Below, piece by piece: positions 1 to 4,503 of a stretch of DNA of 6,195 bases. The DNA lies in contig DASYAN010000594.1 of assembly GCA_036501345.1 (NCBI GenBank), positions 1 to 6,195 on the forward strand, in the 5' to 3' direction. A model generated the notes under the pieces. It did not search any database, was not told the origin of the DNA, and saw only the letters and a list, made by a program, of their open reading frames with translations. Position numbers and translations under genes: made by a program. The DNA comes from DASYAN01 sp036501345. GTDB taxonomy: Bacteria; Chloroflexota; Ktedonobacteria; Ktedonobacterales; Ktedonobacteraceae. The stretch's first letter is position 1. Each line of letters opens with the position of its first letter.

Positions 1-140
1 CGCTCTAACAGAGGATGGCGACTATCTTTTGCTTCCTCAAAAACACGACGGTTAAATTCAATCCAGCTCAGTTCACGGTTAATATAGAGATGTGGCTGGT
101 CTAGTTCCACAATAGAGGGTGATGAAATCTTTTGGTCCAT
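1..140 (-). CDS. ppk1: Polyphosphate kinase 1, N-terminal fragment (cut by window edge)
   Basis: Reading the minus strand from the ATG at 138-140 gives 46 codons that run off the left edge. After a short variable leader (MDQKISSPSIVELDQ) comes YINRELSWIEFNRRVFEEA and then a segment ending HPLLE. This is the hallmark N-terminus of PPK1 (typically NRELSWLxFNxRVLEEA...PLLER), the enzyme that reversibly transfers the ATP gamma-phosphate to polyphosphate. The fragment covers only the start of the N domain. The catalytic histidines and ATP site lie outside the window, so activity cannot be judged. A weak purine-rich Shine-Dalgarno stretch (GGGATAGGTAGG) precedes the ATG. The gene is divergent from the membrane protein at 293. 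Family identity is confident from the motif; that the full gene is intact is unknown. Confidence 0.88.
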   Translation of the reverse strand, partial: MDQKISSPSIVELDQPHLYINRELSWIEFNRRVFEEAKDSRHPLLE

Positions 141-179
141 AACTACCTACCTATCCCTCGCTGCTTGCTACTCAAACGT

Positions 180-209
180 ATTGTAGCATGCCAATACAAA
201 ACGGAGCAA
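180..209 (-). promoter_or_regulatory. Candidate promoter for ppk1 (extended -10)
   Basis: On the minus strand, TTGCTC (plus positions 204-209) lies 18 nt upstream of TACAAT (180-185). The hexamer is preceded by TGC, giving an extended -10 TGCTACAAT. It would start transcription near 173, about 33 nt upstream of the ppk1 ATG. Prediction is from sequence only. Confidence 0.4.
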
Positions 210-224
210 ATCGTTCCATCCTTC

Positions 225-253
225 TTGTGGCTTTGCTTATTCTCTGGTACACT
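225..253 (+). promoter_or_regulatory. Candidate promoter for the membrane protein gene
   Basis: TTGTGG (225-230) is separated by 17 nt from TACACT (248-253), and TG at 245-246 makes the latter an extended -10. The predicted transcript would begin near 260, leaving a leader of roughly 33 nt that contains the strong ribosome binding site. Its position inside the upstream in-frame extension of the ORF supports the later start at 293. Confidence 0.35.
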
Positions 254-280
254 AGCAGTAGGGATTGTCTGAACAAGCAG

Positions 281-285
281 GGAGG
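281..285 (+). promoter_or_regulatory. Ribosome binding site GGAGG that fixes the start at 293
   Basis: GGAGG lies 7 nt before the ATG at 293. No comparable site precedes the in-frame ATG at 188, which is the reason for choosing the shorter reading frame. Confidence 0.75.
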
Positions 286-292
286 AAATTGT

Positions 293-1273
293 ATGAGCAA
301 CATTTTCCATTTTGAACAGCAGAACCAACAAAGCATGGAGCAGAGACAAGGGCTTGTGGATGTATCAGCCTCGACGAGCAGAGATCATTTCCCTGCTCCT
401 ACGACGACTCAGTTGACGAAGATCTTCTCAGCTTCGATGTGCTCACTGGCCATGGCTTTCTTTTTCTTGATCCTGTCACAGAGTTCAATGGTCAATATCG
501 TAACAGCGATGGAGCCAGTCTTCACCCTAGCAGGGCAGGTCATTCTGGCTGGTGCTGTGCTCGCGTTGGGAGCCGTCTTGTTTGCTGGCATCCCACTCGC
601 TGTTGTGGCCTGGCGATCGACGCCACGCAGTCGCTTCCTCCTCAGTATCCCGTTTCTGGCAATTGTGTTACCGATGCTTGCCTTGATCCTGGTTTTGTCT
701 GGTGCCACGATCCCATCGCTTGTCGTTTTATATGGTAACCTCTCACTCACCGTCGCTGTCTGGCGATTGACACCACCTCCGCGTATCCGCTTCTTGCTTC
801 TCATCCCGTTTCTGGCAACTGCACTCCTGCTGCTCACATTCATCCTCAGCGTGTTTCTGAGCACTCTATTGGGCCCGTTCTCCTTCATTGGTCCCATAGG
901 CAGCATGATAGGTAGCATGCTTTTGTATGACATTCCCATCATAGGGAATCTGGGGAACTTGCTTGTCTGCACACTCATTTGTGGTACTCCCATTATAAGT
1001 ACTATAGCGATCAATCGCGGCATGGAACAGGCTACAATTCCTGATAGATGGCTACGATTTGCTCGGCTGCCCAGTCGCCTTGTCGTGTTTGCGCTTATCG
1101 TGATGTTCCTCGGGCTGCTCTTTTGGGGACTCTACCTTGCGATATTGGCGCCGGCGTTGTTCTTCATACTTCTTTCCCCTCTCAGTGCGCCCTGGAATTC
1201 CTGGTTGCTCATACTTATTGGTATGCTCGTTGCCGTGGTCGTTGGTGCTCGGGCACTCTCCTCTGATCGATAA
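293..1273 (+). CDS. Polytopic membrane protein of unknown function with an internal repeat
   Basis: This 326-residue protein is not one I recognise. A polar N-terminal tail of about 42 residues, rich in Gln and Ser and with no signal peptide, is followed by roughly eight hydrophobic segments: about 43-63, 76-106, 114-136, 138-156, 166-190, 219-240, 261-295 (possibly two) and 302-320. It ends shortly after at SSDR. The segment VAWRSTPRSRFLL-IPFLA (from residue 104) recurs as VAVWRLTPPPRIRFLL-IPFLA (from residue 153), so a loop plus helix appears duplicated in tandem about 50 residues apart. The conserved WR-x-TP basic loops are probably cytoplasmic. The frame could open at 188, but GGAGG at 281-285 with 7-nt spacing selects 293. 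No catalytic or transport motif is visible; small integral-membrane proteins of this kind are usually annotated as hypothetical. Confidence 0.8.
   Translation: MSNIFHFEQQNQQSMEQRQGLVDVSASTSRDHFPAPTTTQLTKIFSASMCSLAMAFFFLILSQSSMVNIVTAMEPVFTLAGQVILAGAVLALGAVLFAGIPLAVVAWRSTPRSRFLLSIPFLAIVLPMLALILVLSGATIPSLVVLYGNLSLTVAVWRLTPPPRIRFLLLIPFLATALLLLTFILSVFLSTLLGPFSFIGPIGSMIGSMLLYDIPIIGNLGNLLVCTLICGTPIISTIAINRGMEQATIPDRWLRFARLPSRLVVFALIVMFLGLLFWGLYLAILAPALFFILLSPLSAPWNSWLLILIGMLVAVVVGARALSSDR
611..818 (+). repeat. Degenerate tandem duplication inside the membrane protein gene
   Basis: Two copies of a WR-TP-RFLL-IPFLA coding unit start at Trp codons 611 and 761. They share an identical 16-base stretch, ATCCCGTTTCTGGCAA, at 647-662 and 803-818. 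The second copy carries a two-codon insertion between the WR and RFLL blocks. The nucleotide identity suggests an in-gene duplication rather than convergence, although the flanking bases have diverged. Confidence 0.6.
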
Positions 1274-1308
1274 GTGAAATCTTCATCACGGTAGTAGACT
1301 GGATACCT

Positions 1309-1340
1309 CTTTGGTGGGCAGCTATAAACCATCACCAAAG
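1309..1340 (+). terminator. Inverted repeat downstream of the membrane protein gene
   Basis: CTTTGGTG (1309-1316) is perfectly complementary to CACCAAAG (1333-1340) across a 16-base loop, starting 36 nt after the stop codon. No T-run follows, so it is not a textbook intrinsic terminator; it may stabilise the 3' end of the message or bind a protein. The loop begins GGCAG (1317-1321), which is complementary to CTGCC at 1342-1346, so an alternative pairing is possible. Confidence 0.35.
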
Positions 1341-1389
1341 CCTGCCAGAGCGAGCCAATTAGTATGTCAATTACGCGAATAATGGATGG

Positions 1390-1410
1390 CTATGCTATAC
1401 TGTATCATAG
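1390..1410 (+). promoter_or_regulatory. Candidate promoter with a dyad over the -10, upstream of the lipoprotein gene
   Basis: TGCTATACT (1393-1401) is a near-consensus extended -10; no good -35 is seen at 17 nt, as is common for extended -10 promoters. The hexamer sits inside an imperfect dyad, CTATG-CT-ATAC (1390-1400) against GTATCATAG (1402-1410), which could be an operator half-site pair. The predicted leader is about 100 nt. Both roles are predictions. Confidence 0.4.
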
Positions 1411-1509
1411 TGTCACGAAGTTGGTAAGGATCAGGGACTAAGCCCCAAGAAAGGAAGACCTGTTTCTTTTTCCTGCTCAAAAGCAGAGGTATCCACAGGT
1501 CGCAGTTTG

Positions 1510-2157
1510 ATGACGGAAACAGAAGAACAACAACAACAAAGCGCAACGGGAGCTCGTTTGCCTCTCTATCTCAAGTGTAGTGCTATTCTTCTTCTTTTAT
1601 CGCTCAGTGTTTTGGTGATAGCTTGTGGTGCTGACAATACGACTACTACAACAGATTTGACTGCTCCACAAGTGACTGTTACTATTCGCTTCAGTAATAA
1701 TGCGTCTCCAACACCAACGGTTGCCCCCTATTTGTGTGGTGCTTGGACCACTAATACCACGCCAGCCTTCAATCCGGGACGCGAAATCCCTGTGTATGCT
1801 CACTTCGTTCACAATGTGAATGGCAATCCTGTTGGTATCAATGGAGCTAATGCACAAGCCACCGTTGAATGGGCTGATGGGTATAGAGACACCGAGGCTA
1901 GCACAACCGGAAATGATGGCTTGGTGGTCTTCTATTTCACAATACCCAACCGACCAGACATGGTCAATAAAAATAATCTGGTTGTCATCTCGTTCACTGG
2001 CCCAAATGGTGAAACCTGTAATGTCGATAATCAGCCGCAGCCAGCTGCCTACTTTACACTTGTTGCAGCACCTCCAACTCCTAAACCACAGCCAACGATA
2101 CCAAATATACAGGAAATCACTCCACCTGTTATCATCTTTCCACCTGGTTTCAACTAG
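1510..2157 (+). CDS. Secreted lipoprotein with an Ig-like domain
   Basis: The 215-residue product begins with a polar stretch (residues 1-16) and a basic flank (R16, K22), followed by a hydrophobic helix (about 24-37) ending in the lipobox VIAC with Cys39. It should therefore be lipidated and anchored on the outer face of the membrane. A Thr-rich linker (44-51) follows. Residues about 92-186 resemble a bacterial Ig-like or invasin-type beta-sandwich, with the pattern VYAHFVHNVNGNPVGINGA and a later TGNDGLVVFYFTIPN. Cys76 and Cys170 flank this domain and could form a disulfide. The tail (187-215) is Pro-rich and ends in aromatic and aliphatic residues. I chose ATG 1510; an in-frame TTG at 1507 is adjacent and the Shine-Dalgarno (AGG at 1497-1499) is weak for both. 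The specific role is unknown; adhesion or extracellular binding is only a guess. Confidence 0.78.
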   Translation: MTETEEQQQQSATGARLPLYLKCSAILLLLSLSVLVIACGADNTTTTTDLTAPQVTVTIRFSNNASPTPTVAPYLCGAWTTNTTPAFNPGREIPVYAHFVHNVNGNPVGINGANAQATVEWADGYRDTEASTTGNDGLVVFYFTIPNRPDMVNKNNLVVISFTGPNGETCNVDNQPQPAAYFTLVAAPPTPKPQPTIPNIQEITPPVIIFPPGFN

Positions 2158-2309
2158 AATGAAGGCATTTCTCTCATTTCACCTGTAAAGGCGCACTGTA
2201 GAGGCCAGGGTACCTGAATATTTACTCAACAATGTTTGCCATCCCCCCCATATAACACATACCACCAAAGTGGTAAGGATATCCCCTTAGGAGGAATGAT
2301 CCTCCAGTG

Positions 2310-2323
2310 CGATGATATCATCG
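2310..2323. promoter_or_regulatory. Palindrome CGATGATATCATCG, candidate operator
   Basis: This perfect 14-bp palindrome extends further as TGC (2308-2310) against GCA (2324-2326) if G2323 is skipped. It ends 11 nt before TATACT (2335-2340), so it covers the place where a -35 hexamer would lie (about 2312-2317). That position suits a dimeric transcription factor acting on the response-regulator promoter. The role is inferred from symmetry and position only. Confidence 0.45.
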
Positions 2324-2334
2324 GCATATGCTTC

Positions 2335-2340
2335 TATACT
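2335..2340 (+). promoter_or_regulatory. Candidate -10 element for the response regulator
   Basis: TATACT matches the -10 consensus at five of six positions. No recognisable -35 lies 16-18 nt upstream, where the palindrome sits instead. That would fit an activator-dependent promoter. The predicted leader is about 134 nt. Confidence 0.3.
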
Positions 2341-2480
2341 TATGCTTGTTAGAAGAAGATGCCTGGAAATACCTATTCCAGAGTTATCACACACGTAACG
2401 ATATCCTTGATCAAAGCAGAATCCCTTAGGGAGAGCAACTAACTATAGACCAGCACGCGAGAAGCTAGGAAGAGGCCTTT

Positions 2481-2933
2481 ATGTTACATACAGTCCTTGA
2501 AAGAACACCCACCATAGATCGGATGAATGATCCATGGACTCCATGGCCAAAAGAGATCAATGCTTCTACAGCTAAGAGCATTCTCGTTATCGAGGATGAT
2601 GCTGGAATTAGAGATACTCTTGGAGAGATCCTTCAAGAAGAGACCATTCATCAGATATTTCTCGCTCAAGATGGCGAGACTGCTCTCAAGATGCTTCAAA
2701 CTGCCACGCCTGATTTATTTCTCTTAGACTATAGACTCCCTGACATTAATGGCCTCGAACTGCTTGACCACATTCGAAGGATCAAAGGATATGAGCAGAC
2801 ACCAGTAGTACTGATGAGTGCGAGTCTATCGCGGGAGAATATCACTAGGCCACACCTTAGATACCTCCGAAAACCTTTTGATCTGGATAGGCTCCTACAA
2901 ATGGTGGAAGAGGCCCTCGCAGTAGAAGACTAA
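2481..2933 (+). CDS. Single-domain response regulator (receiver domain only)
   Basis: The 150-residue protein is a CheY-like receiver preceded by an unusual polar leader of about 32 residues. The receiver starts at SILVIEDD (33-40), whose Asp39 and Asp40 are the acidic Mg-binding pair. The phospho-acceptor is Asp83 in LFLLDYRLPD. Ser113 in VVLMSAS occupies the switch Ser/Thr position, and Lys131 in LRKPF is the invariant lysine. All signature residues are present, so it should be phosphorylatable by a histidine kinase. There is no DNA-binding or enzymatic output domain and no kinase gene next to it, so it probably acts as a phospho-relay intermediate or by protein-protein contact. AGAGG at 2471-2475 lies 5 nt before the ATG. 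A second in-frame Met at residue 15 would shorten the leader. It is flanked by a palindrome-bearing upstream region and a clear terminator, so it is likely monocistronic. Confidence 0.92.
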   Translation: MLHTVLERTPTIDRMNDPWTPWPKEINASTAKSILVIEDDAGIRDTLGEILQEETIHQIFLAQDGETALKMLQTATPDLFLLDYRLPDINGLELLDHIRRIKGYEQTPVVLMSASLSRENITRPHLRYLRKPFDLDRLLQMVEEALAVED

Positions 2934-2962
2934 GAAGTCGAGTTCACAAATGATGAAAGCAT

Positions 2963-2997
2963 GAAGCCTCTGATACTACATCGTTAGGGGCTTCTTT
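2963..2997 (+). terminator. Intrinsic terminator after the response regulator
   Basis: GAAGCCTCTGA (2963-2973) pairs with TTAGGGGCTTC (2984-2994) over 11 positions, including two G-T pairs, around a 10-base loop. The stem is followed by TTTCC. It begins 30 nt after the stop codon. Confidence 0.75.
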
Positions 2998-3209
2998 CCT
3001 CAACCTAGGGGTTGCTAAAGCATTGAGTCATGAGGGCGTATCAAAGGACAATGCGCAACCTGATCAGGAGAAGTGTCAGAACTTGTCAAAAATGAGAACT
3101 GTCCCTGTTTCCCCCTGGAGGAAGCTGCAAACTTCCCCTATACTGACTCTTGAAGAGCTGCGGGATAACCCGTGGCCTTAATCTTTTCGAAGACTGTTAC
3201 GACTCAAAT

Positions 3210-3237
3210 AAGAAGCGAAAATCTGCTTTCGCCTCTT
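3210..3237 (+). terminator. Stem-loop upstream of the 65-residue protein gene (terminator or attenuator)
   Basis: AAGA-GCGAAA (3210-3213 and 3215-3220) pairs with TTTCGC-TCTT (3227-3232 and 3234-3237), with one A-C mismatch and a six-base loop. The 3' arm ends in TCTTT, a short T-run. It lies 67 nt before the next start codon and could act as a terminator or attenuator, or simply be a leader structure. Confidence 0.4.
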
Positions 3238-3274
3238 TGATTAATAGATGGCTAATTAGAGAAAGTATTATTCA

Positions 3275-3294
3275 CCTCTAGCTTATTAGAGAGG
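3275..3294 (+). promoter_or_regulatory. Hairpin that may mask the ribosome binding site of the next gene
   Basis: CCTCT (3275-3279) is complementary to AGAGG (3290-3294), which is the Shine-Dalgarno region of the gene starting at 3305. A competing register, CTCTA/TAGAG, is also possible. Weak stems like this are common by chance, so the regulatory role is tentative. Confidence 0.25.
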
Positions 3295-3304
3295 AAGTGT
3301 CTAG

Positions 3305-3502
3305 ATGATGAACGTGCGTGAGTATACAGACGAGTTTCATCCAGATGATTTGGTGACCTGGCACGAGTCCAATGAGCATAAATCTATTCCCGTGCCAGGT
3401 GTTGTGATTCGCCAGGAGCCAGACAATATTCTCATTAAGGCTCGTGTGCAGGGAGTATTTAAACAGGTATATGTGAGCCCTAGAGAACTCGTGAGTCGCT
3501 GA
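3305..3502 (+). CDS. Small conserved-looking hypothetical protein (65 residues)
   Basis: The product starts MMNVREY, then FHPDDLVTWHE (residues 11-21), IPVPGVVIRQEPDNILIKA (28-46) and VYVSPRELVSR (55-65). The alternation of short beta-strands, the 'P-x-D-L-V-x-W' opening and the 'IPVPGVV' turn resemble small SH3-like or KOW-like barrel proteins that occur as stand-alone hypotheticals in Chloroflexota and Cyanobacteria. That resemblance is from memory of the pattern, not from a search. There is no signal peptide, membrane segment or cysteine, so it should be a soluble cytoplasmic protein. AGAGGAAG at 3290-3297 provides a ribosome binding site. Either of two consecutive ATGs (3305 or 3308) could be used; the second has the same spacing plus three bases. 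Function is unknown. Confidence 0.65.
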   Translation: MMNVREYTDEFHPDDLVTWHESNEHKSIPVPGVVIRQEPDNILIKARVQGVFKQVYVSPRELVSR

Positions 3503-3595
3503 GGCGCATTTCAATCTGGCAGGAGGAAGGACAATCTATTCCTGTAAAAAAGCTGTTGAGTTAAACCCCTTTAAACTCGCTTCTGAAGACATTTT

Positions 3596-3636
3596 AGCGG
3601 CTTAGAACCATTACTTACAAGTGGAACTAAGCCGTT
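3596..3636. terminator. Stem-loop between convergent genes
   Basis: AGCGGCTTAG (3596-3605) pairs with CTAAGCCGTT (3627-3636) over ten positions, including one G-T pair. The 21-base loop contains a further CCA/TGG complement. It lies between the 65-residue protein and the convergent Uma2-like gene. On the plus strand it is followed by CTGCTTTAGCCTTTT, a diffuse T-rich stretch. On the minus strand no T-run follows, so it is more likely to serve the plus-strand gene. Confidence 0.5.
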
Positions 3637-3649
3637 CTGCTTTAGCCTT

Positions 3650-4219
3650 TTACTGTGACTCTGTGGACAATAGCACATCCTCATAAAACGCTTCAATGGG
3701 GCAGTGGAAGTCAATACTGGTTAGTTCTATTTCGTCACCTAACTCAAACATCTGGTAAACCCATTTCTTCCCATTTCGCGTATATACCTCCACTACTTGT
3801 CTGTCCTGATTAACTAGGACGTATTCTTCAACGGTTGGATGTTTCTGGTATTGTGCAAGCTTTTCTGTTCGGTCGCGCAGCTCGGTGCTTGGTGAGAGGA
3901 CTTCAATAACGAGGCAAGGATAGTACAGTTCATGCTTCACTGCTTGCGTATCTCTTGGATCACAGCTCACTGTGACATCAGGGTAGTAGCGCACTGTTTC
4001 TGAGAGGCAAAATTTCATATCTGAATTGTATGCTCTGCATGCTTTGTCTCTTAAATGCCCTCTAAGTAGAGTAGAGATATTCATGGTGATAAGAGAATGG
4101 CTGGTTGACCCTCCAGACATAGCATAGATGCGACCGTTGACATACTCATATTTCATGTCAGTGCTAGTGCGGTCTAGCTCGAGGTATTCCTCTAAGCTTA
4201 TCCAGCGCTCATGTGGCAT
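3650..4219 (-). CDS. Uma2 family (DUF820) putative restriction-endonuclease-fold protein
   Basis: The 189-residue protein matches the Uma2/DUF820 family, a PD-(D/E)XK nuclease-fold group that is greatly expanded in Cyanobacteria and Chloroflexota. Family landmarks appear in order: an N-terminal helix (ISLEEYLELD, 7-16), YEYVNGRIYAMSGGS (24-38), the SHSLITMNIS helix (40-49), a central strand with YYPDVTVSCD (78-87, Asp81 as the likely metal ligand), LVIEVLSPST (103-112, Glu106 as the second acidic ligand), the charged RDRTEKLAQYQ helix (115-125), and VEEYVLVNQDRQVVEVY (130-146). The length is typical and no key residue seems missing. The cellular role of the family is not established, and this copy has no methylase or toxin-antitoxin partner beside it. 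The ATG at 4217-4219 has its AAGGAG unusually far away (14 nt); an in-frame CTG at 4223-4225 would have 8-nt spacing and add two residues. Confidence 0.9.
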   Translation of the reverse strand: MPHERWISLEEYLELDRTSTDMKYEYVNGRIYAMSGGSTSHSLITMNISTLLRGHLRDKACRAYNSDMKFCLSETVRYYPDVTVSCDPRDTQAVKHELYYPCLVIEVLSPSTELRDRTEKLAQYQKHPTVEEYVLVNQDRQVVEVYTRNGKKWVYQMFELGDEIELTSIDFHCPIEAFYEDVLLSTESQ

Positions 4220-4248
4220 TGCCAGGGTAGTTACTCCTTTCTCTCTCT

Positions 4249-4277
4249 ATTCTACATTATGAGCTATAAGTAGCCAA
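4249..4277 (-). promoter_or_regulatory. Candidate promoter for the Uma2-like gene
   Basis: On the minus strand, TTGGCT (plus 4272-4277) is followed after exactly 17 nt by TAGAAT (4249-4254). The hexamers match the sigma-70-type consensus at four and five positions. The predicted start is about 20-25 nt before the start codon, just upstream of the AAGGAG site. Confidence 0.45.
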
Positions 4278-4414
4278 GTGGAAAAGTGGCAGAGCCTTAA
4301 CCCGCTTGCAGAGCCACACCAATTTTGACCCATCTTGCTTATTGCAGAGCTTACCACCAAATCTGGACATGAGCCGTTTAATGTTGGGATTTACATTCTA
4401 GAGGTTGTTTGCTA

Positions 4415-4423
4415 TGGTAGAAT
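4415..4423 (+). promoter_or_regulatory. Candidate extended -10 promoter for the MalT-like regulator
   Basis: TGGTAGAAT combines a TGn extension with a five-of-six -10 hexamer (4418-4423). No good -35 is present at the usual distance. The transcript would carry a leader of about 74 nt. This promoter is divergent from the Uma2-like gene's candidate promoter. Confidence 0.35.
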
Positions 4424-4503
4424 ACCCAAGAAGTAGCTATTCGCGGAGAATGAATCCGTTTTTTAGCTGGGAAAAAGAAATATTTGTGGTATTAACAGGA
4501 TAA

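Larger units (their letters stand above)
2158..2480. other. Structured 323-base intergenic region before the response regulator
   Basis: No gene is visible here. The stretch holds several small inverted repeats: ACCAC/GTGGT (2261-2265/2270-2274), GGAGGA/TCCTCC (2290-2295/2300-2305), a 14-bp palindrome (2310-2323), and CTGGAA/TTCCAG (2363-2368/2376-2381). A candidate -10, TATACT, lies at 2335-2340. No T-rich intrinsic terminator was found for the lipoprotein gene. Confidence 0.5.
2998..3304. other. Gene-free leader region with several hairpins
   Basis: No coding signal is visible. Together with the terminator it makes a 371-base gap. Small inverted repeats are CAACC-TAGG-GGTTG (3001-3014), GGAAG/CTTCC (3120-3124/3132-3136), CGGG-ATAA-CCCG (3161-3172) and a longer stem at 3210-3237. 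Between 3074 and 3103 the motif TGTC occurs three times, with AGAAC between copies. I found no convincing promoter for the small downstream gene and no match to a riboswitch class that I can name. Confidence 0.4.

Noticed and set aside
188..292. N-terminal extension of the membrane protein from the ATG at 188
   Set aside because: There is no ribosome binding site at 188, the extension overlaps the predicted promoters of both divergent genes, and a strong GGAGG directs the start at 293.
409..1023. 204-codon open frame on the minus strand
   Set aside because: It is an antisense shadow of the membrane protein gene. Its composition is low-complexity (Met, Arg and Thr rich) and it shows no family motif or ribosome binding site.
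1820..2188. 122-codon frame overlapping the lipoprotein gene
   Set aside because: It is a shifted-frame shadow with Leu-, His- and Ser-rich sequence and no recognisable domain, whereas the other frame has a lipobox and an Ig-like pattern.
2296..2349. Short upstream ORF (17 codons) after AGGAGG
   Set aside because: The Shine-Dalgarno is only one base from the ATG, too close for initiation, and AGGAGG is part of an inverted repeat. It also overlaps the predicted -10 element.
3521..3560. Strong AGGAGG downstream of the 65-residue protein
   Set aside because: No ATG, GTG or TTG opens a meaningful frame at a suitable distance; an ATT would give only a handful of codons before a stop.
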